Part shown: one piece after another, positions 28,230 through 36,947 of the stretch
Numbering within the stretch: the first letter of the stretch is position 1
Layout: each line of letters begins with the position of its first letter
Source: an uncultured Myxococcales bacterium
GTDB lineage: Bacteria > Myxococcota_A > UBA9042
Length of the DNA: 63,684 bases
NCBI GenBank assembly: GCA_903929795.1
Contig: CAIYWC010000121.1
Location: 1-63,684, forward strand
Direction: 5' to 3'
Made by a program: the position numbers and the translations under genes
The notes under the pieces: model-generated
The model's database searches: none
What the model was told of the DNA's origin: nothing
Seen by the model: only the letters and a program-made list of their open reading frames with translations

Positions 28230-29609
28230 ATGATGAACGTGCCGCTTCGGTCGCCCCGCCGTTCCCGTGCCTCCTGGGCTCCGGTGGTGGTGCTGCTGGG
28301 CGCGATCGTGGCGGCGTTGGGCGTCGCCGTCAGTCAGGATCCGACGACGTCCGTGATCGCGGCGGCGGTGATCGTCGCACCCTTCCTGCTCTACTTTTTG
28401 GTGACGCGCCCGCTGTTCGCCCTCGCGGTCACGAATTCGGTCCATGCCTACTCGATTGACCTGGGCGGCGGCTTCGTGTCGCCCTACAAGATCTCATTTG
28501 CCCTGGCGATCTTGACGACGGCTTATCACGTCCGCAAACGGGGCTCGCTGTTGCCTCTGCCGCGCGGGTTCTCGGTGGCGATGCTGGCGTTTACGATGCT
28601 GGTTATCCTGGGTGAAGTCTTCGCCGAGTACGAGTCGTCGCCGATGGTCCTCGTGGAGTTCGGTTCCAGCCTGCTGACATTCCTGATGGCATCCCAATTG
28701 ATTGAAAAGACAAGTGATGGTTGGGTTCTCGCCAAGGTGAACGTCCTGAATCTGCTGCTCGTGACGGTCACGGTCTTGCGGGACGGGTCCTGGTCCATGC
28801 TGGAAGGCAACATGTCGCGTGCCAGCGGCATCATTGGCCAGCCCAACGCGCTCGGAATCTTCGCGGCCAACATTTTGCCCTTCGCTTTCGCGCTCTTGGT
28901 GACGCGCACAACGCAAACACGTTGGCGCGTGGTCGGCTTCATTGGCATCCTGGCGTCGGTCTATTGCCAGTGGGGCGCCGCGTCGCGCGGTGGCGCTAGC
29001 GCGGCGGTTGCCGCGACGGTGATCTTTGCCTGGATGGCCGGACGAACGCTCAGCCGACGCGTGCTTGCCATTGGCACCGCGGTGCTCGCGATCAACCTGG
29101 CGGTCATGGTCGCTCCCGCGTCGTTTACGCGCGTCACGGATACGTTCTCCGCCGGTGCGCAAGGTGGCACGATCGACACCTCCGAGCGCGCCGACCACGT
29201 CGCTTTGGGCGCCGAGATGTTTCCGCACCATCCCTGGCTGGGTCATGGCTTTTCCGCGTTTGGCTACGAGCGCTCGCGCACCACGGGCTCGTTGGGTCAG
29301 TCGCTGCACTCGGCCATCTTCGCGGTGCTTGTGTCCTATGGCGTTTTTGCGGGCATCTTGTTCGTGCTGATGCCGGTCGCTGGCATGTTCAGGGTGCTGT
29401 CGCGGCGGGACACTTCCCCGGATCGGCTCGTCGGCGTGGCTGCCGCCGCGGCGGTTGGCGGGGCATTCATCGCCAGCATCTCGGGCAGCAACATTTTTGG
29501 CTCGGAGAATTGGTCCAACATCGCGATTTGCTACATTTTGGCCTTGCGCATCGACGAAACCAACGACGCGTCGGCACGGCGGGCACGTCAGCCAGCCGCG
29601 ACGCCTTGA
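28230..29609 (+). CDS. O-antigen ligase/polymerase family membrane protein
   Basis: 459 aa from the ATG at 28230, which has AGGA seven bases upstream; a GTG at 28224 and an ATG at 28233 are alternatives. It has about ten membrane helices. The periplasmic loop near residues 330-360 reads HPWLGHGFSAFGYE, the H-P-x-x-G-x-G motif of the Wzy_C/WaaL family. It probably ligates or polymerises surface polysaccharide. It forms a same-strand group with the two GT-C-like genes around it. Confidence 0.78.
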   Translation: MMNVPLRSPRRSRASWAPVVVLLGAIVAALGVAVSQDPTTSVIAAAVIVAPFLLYFLVTRPLFALAVTNSVHAYSIDLGGGFVSPYKISFALAILTTAYHVRKRGSLLPLPRGFSVAMLAFTMLVILGEVFAEYESSPMVLVEFGSSLLTFLMASQLIEKTSDGWVLAKVNVLNLLLVTVTVLRDGSWSMLEGNMSRASGIIGQPNALGIFAANILPFAFALLVTRTTQTRWRVVGFIGILASVYCQWGAASRGGASAAVAATVIFAWMAGRTLSRRVLAIGTAVLAINLAVMVAPASFTRVTDTFSAGAQGGTIDTSERADHVALGAEMFPHHPWLGHGFSAFGYERSRTTGSLGQSLHSAIFAVLVSYGVFAGILFVLMPVAGMFRVLSRRDTSPDRLVGVAAAAAVGGAFIASISGSNIFGSENWSNIAICYILALRIDETNDASARRARQPAATP

Positions 29610-29685
29610 CCTGCCCCGATCGATGCTGCACTGTGGCAGGCGACTGCGTTGGGTTCAAAGCCATTGTCGCCTGCCCGAGGAGCCG

Positions 29686-30975
29686 ATGCTCAAGATCCTC
29701 CGCACTTTCAATGGCCAGACGTGGTGTGGCGCAGCTTTGCTGCTGGTGCTCGGCGCCGTCTGCACGCCGACCTTCCACGCGGACACGCAGAGCTACTTGG
29801 ATCACGCCATCGTGCGCGCGCCGGGCTACCCGCTGCTGCTGGACGCGGCCCAGCTGCTGGCAGGGCTGCACTGGCCGCGTCTGATCACGCTGCTCCAGGG
29901 CGCGCTCGCCGGTTGGACCATGCGCCATTTGACACTCGCCTTGCGCGCACGGTTCGCCATCCCGCCGGGGTTGGCGCTGTTTCTTGGTGCGTTGGCGGCG
30001 CTGCCGCAATTGGTCTGGATTCCCAGCTTGTTGACGGAATCGGTGGGTCACAGCCTGTTTCTCGTCCTGCTGGCCGCGCTGCTGCGGGCGACCCTCACGC
30101 AGCCGGTTCGGCAATTTGCGATCGCTGCGTTGGCGTTGGCGCTGTCGATCGCCATCCGGCCGCACTTCGTGTTCGTGGGTCCGGTGCTCTGGCTGCCGGC
30201 GCTGGCGCTTGCGTGGCAGGCGCGGTCACGTCGTCTCGCCGTCCAGCTGTGCGGGCTGACGCTGGGCGCGGTTTTGGCCGGCACATGCGGTCAGGTGCTG
30301 GGCAATGGGGTGACGCACGGACTGCCTGTCCGCTCCGCCGCTCTGGGCATGCACGCCGCCGCGGTGCAGTTGTACCTCGCGACGCCGCAGGAGCTGGCCA
30401 CGCTGCAGCAGCCGGGTGACCAGGCGATCGTCGCGCCGCTGGGTCGTTTCATGCTGGACAAGCGGCTTTTCAGCGGCAGTGTGCCGGGGGCGACGGACAC
30501 CGTCGACGGGTTCAACCTCGCGTTTGACGGCATCATTTACGCCGGGCTGGTTCCGCAAGCGCGCGTGCGGCTGGGCCACGAGGTCCTGACGGCAGCCGAC
30601 TGGCTGGAGCTCGATCGCGTCGGCAAGCACCTTGCCGCCCGTTTGGCACGCCAGCACCCGATGGCGTTCGTGCGCCACGTCGCCCAGCAGCTGTATGCGG
30701 GCGGCGCGCTGCTGGTGTTGACGCTCGCGTCTGTGCTGTGGGGCGCCTGGACCGCGCTGCGGCGGCAGAGCCCCGAGGGCCTGCTGCTGGCGACGGTCTC
30801 GGTGCTCGCGCTGGCCAATCACCTGGAAGTCGCGCTGGTCCAGGTGACGCGGATGCGTTATGTGATGAGCACGGACCTGGCGCTCGTGGTCGTTGTGCTG
30901 GCCATCGTCGGGCGGGAACGGACGCCGGGACTGGATGCGGCCCCGGATGCGCGCGCGCCAGCGCCCTTCGCGTGA
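29686..30975 (+). CDS. Polytopic membrane protein, possible GT-C glycosyltransferase
   Basis: 429 aa from MLKILRTFNGQTWCGAALLL; GAGGAG lies just upstream of the ATG. About ten membrane helices are visible. The early loop TFHADTQSYLDHAIVRAPGYPLLL, with a D after TM1 and a PGYP segment, is of the type seen in GT-C transferases that use lipid-linked sugars. No further motif is decisive. It is 76 bases after the O-antigen ligase gene, so participation in the same surface glycan pathway is inferred. Confidence 0.6.
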   Translation: MLKILRTFNGQTWCGAALLLVLGAVCTPTFHADTQSYLDHAIVRAPGYPLLLDAAQLLAGLHWPRLITLLQGALAGWTMRHLTLALRARFAIPPGLALFLGALAALPQLVWIPSLLTESVGHSLFLVLLAALLRATLTQPVRQFAIAALALALSIAIRPHFVFVGPVLWLPALALAWQARSRRLAVQLCGLTLGAVLAGTCGQVLGNGVTHGLPVRSAALGMHAAAVQLYLATPQELATLQQPGDQAIVAPLGRFMLDKRLFSGSVPGATDTVDGFNLAFDGIIYAGLVPQARVRLGHEVLTAADWLELDRVGKHLAARLARQHPMAFVRHVAQQLYAGGALLVLTLASVLWGAWTALRRQSPEGLLLATVSVLALANHLEVALVQVTRMRYVMSTDLALVVVVLAIVGRERTPGLDAAPDARAPAPFA

Positions 30976-31099
30976 CACAATGCCGACAAAAGCCCTCGCC
31001 TTGAGCGGTTGCGCGGCTTGCCGTTCAGCGGCAGCGGCGCGACACTAGCGGCCGCGATGGCGGCGGCGGTCTCCGTGCCCCCTCGCTCGGACGTGGCAC

Positions 31100-32890
31100 A
31101 TGGCCTTCACGTACAGCCGCATTGGACTTCGCATTGCCGTTCCGGCAGTTGTCGTCGCAATCTGCTTGGTGGGCGCGCTGTTTTTCGTCCAGCGGCGCGA
31201 CTCGGCGCAGCAGAGCACGGACACGCTGGACGTGTACGCCGACCTGGTCAACCGGATGGTGCTCAGCGATCTGCGCGAAGCCATGCTGGCCAAGGATAGG
31301 CCGCGGATTCAGCGTGAACTGAGTCGTTTCGCGGAGATGCAGCCGATCAAGTCGCTGCGGATTGTCAACAAGGAAGGCAAGGTGGCGTTTGCCACCGACG
31401 CCACGGCGCTGGGCACGACGATGCACCGGACCGACCCGAGCTGTGTGTCCTGCCACCAGCCGGGGATTGCGCCCCAGCGGCGGGCCCGCGCGCTGCGGTT
31501 TGTCACGGCGGCGGGCGAGCACATCTACCGCGCCGTGCAGCCGATCGTGCTGGACGAAGCGTGCCTGCATTGCCACGACCAGCCTGAAGGCGCGACGGTC
31601 GGCGTGCTGCTGATTGACCTGGACGACGACGCGCTGACCGGCCAGCAGGAGGCGAACAGCCGGCGCACGATCTGGGCCGGCGTGCTGGCGACGCTTTTGC
31701 TGTTCGTGCTGATCGCGGCGCTGCTCGGACGCAACGTCGTGTTTCGCCTGCGGCATTTGCGCCACCTGCTGGACCTGCTGCGCACCGGCGCGCGGGCGAC
31801 GGTTCTTTCGGTTGGCGCTGCGGATGAAATCGATGACGTGACGCGGGCGGTCCAGGCGCTGACGCTCGACCTGGATGGCCGTTTGGGTCAGGAACGGGCG
31901 AATCGGCGGCTGGCCGGTGTGCTGGAGCGTCAAGCCGGGCCGGTGCTGCTCATCGACAACCGCGGCTGGATCGTCGCAGCCAATCGGCTGGCGACCGGCC
32001 GTTTTGGTCACGATGGCGTCCCCATCGCCGGCTGCTGGGCGTTGCAAGTGCCCGGCATGACTGCGGAACTGCTGTCTGCGGCCCACGAGCTTGGCTGGGC
32101 GTTGCCCGAGGGCGAAACCGAGGGGCCGGCGCTGATGGCACTGTGCGACCCGTCAGGCGGGCGCGCGGCGGTGCTGGCGCTGTGGATGGCGCCGGAAGAT
32201 GCGGCGGTGCAGGCCGACTACCTGCCACTGGCGGCGGCGGCCCACAACGCCGCATGGCAGCTGTACGGCACGGTGCTGGCGGAGTCGGTGGTGCCGGCGC
32301 CGCAAGGCGGCTCGACGGTGCTGCGGTTTGACGCCCGGCTGGGTCGCGTGCGGCGGCTGGCGGCTGACCTGGCCGGCATGGGACGTGAAGCGCACGATGA
32401 ACGCGAGGATGTGGACCTCAAGTCGCTGGCGCTCATCTTGCTTTGGGACTTGAAGCGCGAGGCGCCCGCGGTGCGCTGGCACACGCTGCAGGAGACAACG
32501 GCGCAGACCTTTGGCGTGCGCTATCAGCTGCGTGAGCTGATGCAGCGGCTGGCCCGGGCGGCCGCCGAGCAGGCAGGCGCGGACGGCCACGTGGTGGTTT
32601 TTGCCCATGAGACGGCTGGCTCGGTCTTTCTCGCGGCATGGGCCAGCCGGCCAGGGGGCCAAGTGGTGCTCGATCCCGCCGATGCACCAGCCCTTGCGCG
32701 CGCCGTCGCGGTGGCGCATGGCGGTGGCGTGGAAGTCGATCCCGCGTTCGATCTCTCTGAAACGCCTGGATTTTCCGCGCTGAAGCTGCCTTGTGCGCCG
32801 ATCGGCACGTTGTACGTCGCGGAGCTGGCGCTGCACGCTTCGCCGCGCTCTTCCACTCGGACATGGCATGAACCCACCACGCGAACGTGA
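31100..32890 (+). CDS. Dihaem periplasmic sensor with PAS-like and degenerate histidine-kinase-like C-terminus
   Basis: 596 aa. TM1 is at residues 10-30, a periplasmic domain at 31-190 and TM2 at 191-211. Two c-type haem sites lie in the periplasmic part, CVSCH (115-119) and CLHCH (155-159), in the setting IKSLRIVNKEGKVAFATD typical of haem-sensing kinases of deltaproteobacteria. A HAMP-like linker and a PAS-like segment (GPVLLIDNRGWIVAANRLATG) follow. The last 250 residues keep the outline of a kinase ATPase domain (LRELMQRLARAAAEQAG, later VAHGGGVEVD) but lack a phospho-accepting His box and the canonical N, G1 and G2 residues. Probably a sensor without kinase activity. Confidence 0.75.
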   Translation: MAFTYSRIGLRIAVPAVVVAICLVGALFFVQRRDSAQQSTDTLDVYADLVNRMVLSDLREAMLAKDRPRIQRELSRFAEMQPIKSLRIVNKEGKVAFATDATALGTTMHRTDPSCVSCHQPGIAPQRRARALRFVTAAGEHIYRAVQPIVLDEACLHCHDQPEGATVGVLLIDLDDDALTGQQEANSRRTIWAGVLATLLLFVLIAALLGRNVVFRLRHLRHLLDLLRTGARATVLSVGAADEIDDVTRAVQALTLDLDGRLGQERANRRLAGVLERQAGPVLLIDNRGWIVAANRLATGRFGHDGVPIAGCWALQVPGMTAELLSAAHELGWALPEGETEGPALMALCDPSGGRAAVLALWMAPEDAAVQADYLPLAAAAHNAAWQLYGTVLAESVVPAPQGGSTVLRFDARLGRVRRLAADLAGMGREAHDEREDVDLKSLALILLWDLKREAPAVRWHTLQETTAQTFGVRYQLRELMQRLARAAAEQAGADGHVVVFAHETAGSVFLAAWASRPGGQVVLDPADAPALARAVAVAHGGGVEVDPAFDLSETPGFSALKLPCAPIGTLYVAELALHASPRSSTRTWHEPTTRT

Positions 32891-32912
32891 TGCAGACATG
32901 CCAGTGCGAAAT

Positions 32913-32928
32913 GGCCTGTTCACAGGCC
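32913..32928 (+). terminator. Hairpin after the dihaem sensor gene, weak terminator candidate
   Basis: GGCCTG (32913-32918) and CAGGCC (32923-32928) enclose TTCA; a looser outer pairing (CAGTGCGAA with TTTTCGCTG) extends the structure. TTTT at 32940-32943 is too far from the short stem for a classical terminator. It lies 23 bases after the stop codon. Confidence 0.3.
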
Positions 32929-33052
32929 AACAATTGGCATTTTCGCTGAATGTTGTGCCTTCCCCGCCGCGCGTACCTTGTGTCTCAGCAAGCCCGCTCA
33001 CCAGCCGCCGATCCCAGGCGGCGCACCCCGGGCCGCGCTGCGGAGGCACACC

Positions 33053-33337
33053 ATGGACACCACCTATTTTGGCCAACTCCTGCTCTCTCTGGTCTTTTTC
33101 ACCCCGGGTGTTGTCCTGTTCGCGGGCTTGGCGCTGGTCGGCGTGCTCATGGTCCTGGAAAAGACCGCATTGCGCGCGCAGCCGCTTCGCAGCGTCGGGC
33201 CGCAGGGCCGCCTGTCGGCTGTCAACCCGGGGCCCGGACCTATCGTCCACGCGTTCAAGGACAGCATCGCACCTGCCACAAGCGACGCCGAGCCGCGTCC
33301 GCATTCGGCCCATTCTACCGCCAATCCTTGGTCGTAA
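33053..33337 (+). CDS. Small single-pass membrane protein of unknown function
   Basis: 94 aa from MDTTYFGQLLLSLVFF, with CGGAGG a few bases upstream of the ATG. Residues 8-37 are a long hydrophobic helix (LLLSLVFFTPGVVLFAGLAL). The rest is a soluble Pro/Ser/His-containing tail with no motif and no haem site. It lies between the dihaem sensor and the multihaem cytochrome, on the same strand, so it may be an accessory or assembly subunit of that system. That role is a guess from context. Confidence 0.65.
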   Translation: MDTTYFGQLLLSLVFFTPGVVLFAGLALVGVLMVLEKTALRAQPLRSVGPQGRLSAVNPGPGPIVHAFKDSIAPATSDAEPRPHSAHSTANPWS

Positions 33338-33388
33338 CCCCGCGTCCCGGAACTTGGCAAGCGCTCTGCGCGCTGGAGGATCGCTTCC

Positions 33389-34696
33389 ATGAATCGCATC
33401 GATTCCTTTCTTGAACGGCTCGCCCAGTCGCCGGATGTGGGCACCGCGCAGCAGCCCTCCTGGCAACGCCGGGCGCGGCTGATTGCCCGCATCAGCCTGC
33501 GTTACTTCTGGCTGTACCTGCTGCTGCTCATTGGCGCGACCGTGTGGGTCGCGGCGTCCGGCATGGACGTCTATCACCGCACGGAGATGCCGCAATTTTG
33601 CAATAGTTGTCATGAGATGGGTCACAATTTCTCCACGTGGGAAGGCTCGCGCCACGGCTCGATCCGTTGCATCGATTGCCACGCGCGACCGGGCTTGACG
33701 GGCTACGCCGCTGCCAAGCTGGCCGGCATCGCGCAGCTGTACACGCACGTGACGGCCAAGACGATTTCCGACATTCACCTGGAAAAGCGTCACGAAGACA
33801 TCGTCAGCGAGAACTGCGTGCGGTGCCATGCGGAGACGGCGCGCGCGGCCGATCGGCACAACCGCGTGATGGCACACAAACGCCACGCGGAGCTTGGGCT
33901 GGCGTGCGTGACCTGCCATTCGGGCGCGGTGGCGCACCCGACGGCGGCGCAGGCCAAGGACCCGCTGGCGGGCATCGTGGAGACCAAGAAGTGCTTCGAA
34001 TGCCACGACGGCAAACACCAGCAAGGGCTGACGCCGGCGACGGCGAAGGCGGCGTTTGCGGCGACGAACAAGGATTCGTGCCAGAAATGCCATCCGGATT
34101 CAGCCTATGGCAAGGAACACGGCGGCGGCAGCGAGTGCCTGGACTGCCACGAGATCGCCAAGGGTCAGCTGCACTACCAAATGGACAAGCAGAATCAGGG
34201 CGCGATTTGCGCCAAGTGCCATGACCCGCCGAAAGACCTGAAGTCGACGCACAAGCCGTTCGCGCAAAACAAGTGCGGCGAGTGCCACAAGGTCATGGCG
34301 CCGGCCTACCTGTTCCGCTTTGGCCCCAAGCCGGACGAGAATTTCTGCCTGCGCTGCCATGAGGACGTCGCCGGCGCGCTGGCCATGCCCAACGCCACGA
34401 CGCTGACGCAGTTCGCGGACGGCAAGGAGGACCGCCACCGGCAGCACGCGGACGACATCGGCCATAGCCCCGATTTGTGCCTGAAATGCCATGCGGCGCA
34501 CGGCTCCGAAGCGGTGCGCGCGATGGTGCACCTGAAGGCACCGGACGCGGACGCCAAGCCGGGCGTGTTCACCGCGACGCCGACCGGCGGCAGCTGCACC
34601 GGCGCCTGCCACGACGACGACACAAGGCAGTACGACCGGACGGGCAAAAAGCCCGCCATTGCGGCCCCTGCTGCCACCACCGGTACGGAGGAATAG
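33389..34696 (+). CDS. NapC/NirT-anchored dodecahaem c-type cytochrome
   Basis: 435 aa. One helix (residues 38-58) anchors a periplasmic cytochrome. There are 11 CxxCH motifs, with first cysteines at 71, 94, 143, 173, 202, 231, 250, 274, 296, 320 and 364, and a CTGACH (CxxxCH) at 403, so up to 12 haems. The first four, after MPQFCNSCHEMGHN, resemble the tetrahaem quinol-oxidising NapC/NirT domain; the eight-haem remainder is an extension with HSPDLCLKCHAAH near its end. It probably moves electrons between the membrane quinone pool and a periplasmic partner. It ends two bases before the haem kinase. Confidence 0.9.
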   Translation: MNRIDSFLERLAQSPDVGTAQQPSWQRRARLIARISLRYFWLYLLLLIGATVWVAASGMDVYHRTEMPQFCNSCHEMGHNFSTWEGSRHGSIRCIDCHARPGLTGYAAAKLAGIAQLYTHVTAKTISDIHLEKRHEDIVSENCVRCHAETARAADRHNRVMAHKRHAELGLACVTCHSGAVAHPTAAQAKDPLAGIVETKKCFECHDGKHQQGLTPATAKAAFAATNKDSCQKCHPDSAYGKEHGGGSECLDCHEIAKGQLHYQMDKQNQGAICAKCHDPPKDLKSTHKPFAQNKCGECHKVMAPAYLFRFGPKPDENFCLRCHEDVAGALAMPNATTLTQFADGKEDRHRQHADDIGHSPDLCLKCHAAHGSEAVRAMVHLKAPDADAKPGVFTATPTGGSCTGACHDDDTRQYDRTGKKPAIAAPAATTGTEE

Positions 34697-34698
34697 CC

Positions 34699-36933
34699 AT
34701 GATTCGCCGCCGATTCCTGATTTATTTCCTCATTCTGTCGGCCATTACCATCGTCGCGACCGTGGCGTTTGAGACCTGGTCTTTCCGCCGCGCGATCAAC
34801 CACTCGCTCGACCAGAACCTGCTGTTTGCCCGCAGCGTGGCGCGCGTCGTCGGCGGTCTGGTGGATGCCGAGAAGGCCCAGCTCAAGGACCTGCTGGACG
34901 CCAGCGTCAAGCCGGACCTGGATGCCAAGGCGCTGGCCGCGTTGCTGGCGACCGTGCGCGCGGAGACGCTGGACAACGACGGCGTGGCGCTGTTTGACCA
35001 GACCCGCCAGCTGATCGCCGCCGATGCGAACCCGGCGGGGCTGCCGCCGAGCGACGTGCTGCTGGCGCTGTTGCGGCGCGCGGAAGTGTCGCCGGCGCCG
35101 GTGGTGACGGACCTCTGGAAAGGCTTGGACAAGCACCCGCGGATCGCGATTGCCCAGGGCCGCTCGACCGGCCAGGGCGCGGAAAAGAAGTGGCGGGCAG
35201 CAGTGGTGTACCTGCGGCTGGACGCGCCAAATTTCCAACGTGTTTTCAGCTACTTTCTCGTCAACGAGCAGTCGCGGCTGCAGCTTCTGGACTCCACCGG
35301 TGTGGCGCTGTTTTCGACGCAGGCCGACGAGCGCTACATCTCGGCGGTCCACGGCACGTATTTCACGGATAAGGTGCGGCTGGGCGGCGAGGCGCAGATG
35401 CAGTGCCATTCCTGTCACAAGAAAGGCCAGGAAAAATCAGCACATGAGGAGCCGTCGCGCGAGGCCGAGATCACGACCGTCGCGCCGGTGCCGGGGACGC
35501 CCTGGACCGTGACGGTGCGCGAAGGCACGCAGCGGCTGTACGCGCCGATGGTGGAGACGGTGTACGCGTCGACCGCGCTTGTATGCCTGATTTTCGGCTG
35601 TTTTGTCGGCTTTTTCCTGCTGCTGTCGCGGCGCGTGCTGCGGCCGATGCGCCAACTGACCGAGACGGCCAATGCGCTGGTGCTCGAGCATGGCGCGTCG
35701 GTCAACGGTCACGATGAGTTCAGCCAGCTGGCCCACTCGTTCGAGGCGATTCGCGCCAAGCCGGGTGTGGCGCCGGTGGTCCGTCTGCCTGTGCCCGCGC
35801 CGTCGGTGCGCGTGTCGCAGCCCATCCAGCCGCTGCTGGACATCCGCCAGAACCTGATGAGCCTGGCTGAAGGCGTCGCCGCGAGCAAGGCGGTCAGCTC
35901 CGTGCTGCTGCACCTGCGCGGCGGCCCGCTGGGGGGAGACTTTTTTAGCGCGCACGGCATCACGCTGCGGGCGGAAGGCGCGATGGGCGAGCTGCTGGAG
36001 TCGGTGGCGAACGGCCGCGTGCAGGTGCCCGTCGCCGATCTGGAAGCGCGCGGCGTGGCGCTGGAAAACGCGCATGGCACCAAGCTGTTCTACGTCCAGC
36101 GGATCGCCGTGCCGGACGCGCTGGAAGGCGAGCTGTGGATCGGCGTGCCGGAGGCCAGCGAGTCGCTCGCCCGGCTGATTGGTCCGACGATGGCGGTGAT
36201 TGGCGGCCAGGTGCAGTCGCTGGTGGAACGCAGCCTGCTGTACGAGCAGCTGCGGCTGGAGCAGGAGCACAAGAACCGCATGCTGCGGCACCTTTTTGAG
36301 GCGGAGGCCGAGGAGCGCAAGCACATCGCTCGGGAGATCCACGACGAGACGGCGCAGGAATTGACGGCGCTGGCGCTGCAGCTGGAGACGGTGCCGTGCG
36401 ATGGCTTGCCCGAGGTCGAGGCGCAGCTGGAGAAGGCGAAACTGTTGGTGAAACGCATTCTGGACGGCATCAACCGGCTGGTGCGGCGGCTGCGGCCGGC
36501 GGTGCTGGACGACATGGGGCTGGTGGAGGCCGTGCGCGCGACCGGCCAGAACATCTTGACGGCGGCGGGGCTGAAATTCACGCTGGACGTGGTCGGCGGC
36601 GAGACGACTGTGCCCAAGGACGTGGAAAATACGGTGTATCGCGTGTTCCAGGAGGCGGCGACCAACATCGTGCGCCATGCCCAGGCCAAGCGCGTGACGA
36701 TGCGGCTGCACATGGAGCAGGGCGCCCGCGGCCAGCCGGGGCGGCTGATGGGCTGGATCGAGGATGACGGTCGGGGCATGGACCCTGCGCTGTTGACCAC
36801 GACGGCGCCGCGGCCGCGCTGGGGCCTGCTGGGCATGCGCGAGCGCATTGTGCAAATGGGCGGTACAGTCGAGTTTGAGACCGCGCCCGGCGGCGGCCTG
36901 CGCATCGTGTTCGATGTGCCGTTCCACACGTAG
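34699..36933 (+). CDS. NarX-type sensor histidine kinase with a c-type haem site in its periplasmic domain
   Basis: 744 aa from MIRRRFLIYFLILSAITIV, with GGAGGAAT upstream; the earlier in-frame extension overlaps the cytochrome and was rejected. TM1 is at 7-27 and TM2 at 288-310. The periplasmic domain has CHSCH at 236-240, so one covalent haem near the membrane. A HAMP-like linker and a GAF-like region (380-510) follow. The HisKA_3 box is EERKHIAREIHDETAQELT with H548, and the ATPase has NIVRHAQ, DDGRGM and GLLGMRERI. It is apparently active. The haem probably senses redox state or a gas such as NO. Confidence 0.9.
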   Translation: MIRRRFLIYFLILSAITIVATVAFETWSFRRAINHSLDQNLLFARSVARVVGGLVDAEKAQLKDLLDASVKPDLDAKALAALLATVRAETLDNDGVALFDQTRQLIAADANPAGLPPSDVLLALLRRAEVSPAPVVTDLWKGLDKHPRIAIAQGRSTGQGAEKKWRAAVVYLRLDAPNFQRVFSYFLVNEQSRLQLLDSTGVALFSTQADERYISAVHGTYFTDKVRLGGEAQMQCHSCHKKGQEKSAHEEPSREAEITTVAPVPGTPWTVTVREGTQRLYAPMVETVYASTALVCLIFGCFVGFFLLLSRRVLRPMRQLTETANALVLEHGASVNGHDEFSQLAHSFEAIRAKPGVAPVVRLPVPAPSVRVSQPIQPLLDIRQNLMSLAEGVAASKAVSSVLLHLRGGPLGGDFFSAHGITLRAEGAMGELLESVANGRVQVPVADLEARGVALENAHGTKLFYVQRIAVPDALEGELWIGVPEASESLARLIGPTMAVIGGQVQSLVERSLLYEQLRLEQEHKNRMLRHLFEAEAEERKHIAREIHDETAQELTALALQLETVPCDGLPEVEAQLEKAKLLVKRILDGINRLVRRLRPAVLDDMGLVEAVRATGQNILTAAGLKFTLDVVGGETTVPKDVENTVYRVFQEAATNIVRHAQAKRVTMRLHMEQGARGQPGRLMGWIEDDGRGMDPALLTTTAPRPRWGLLGMRERIVQMGGTVEFETAPGGGLRIVFDVPFHT

Positions 36934-36947
36934 CCGAGGAGGGCAAA

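Noticed and set aside
26382..28445. Minus-strand extension of the kinase frame to 1116 aa
   Set aside because: The extra residues are an Arg/His/Gln-rich shadow of the plus-strand GT-C-like and ligase genes, and the kinase has a good start at 26381.
31093..31099. GTGGCAC just before the dihaem sensor gene, resembling a sigma-54 -24 element
   Set aside because: No GC element at the required distance, and it abuts the start codon.
32153..34093. Minus-strand 646-aa frame opposite the haem proteins
   Set aside because: Opposite to genes with haem motifs and ribosome sites; composition is shadow-like.
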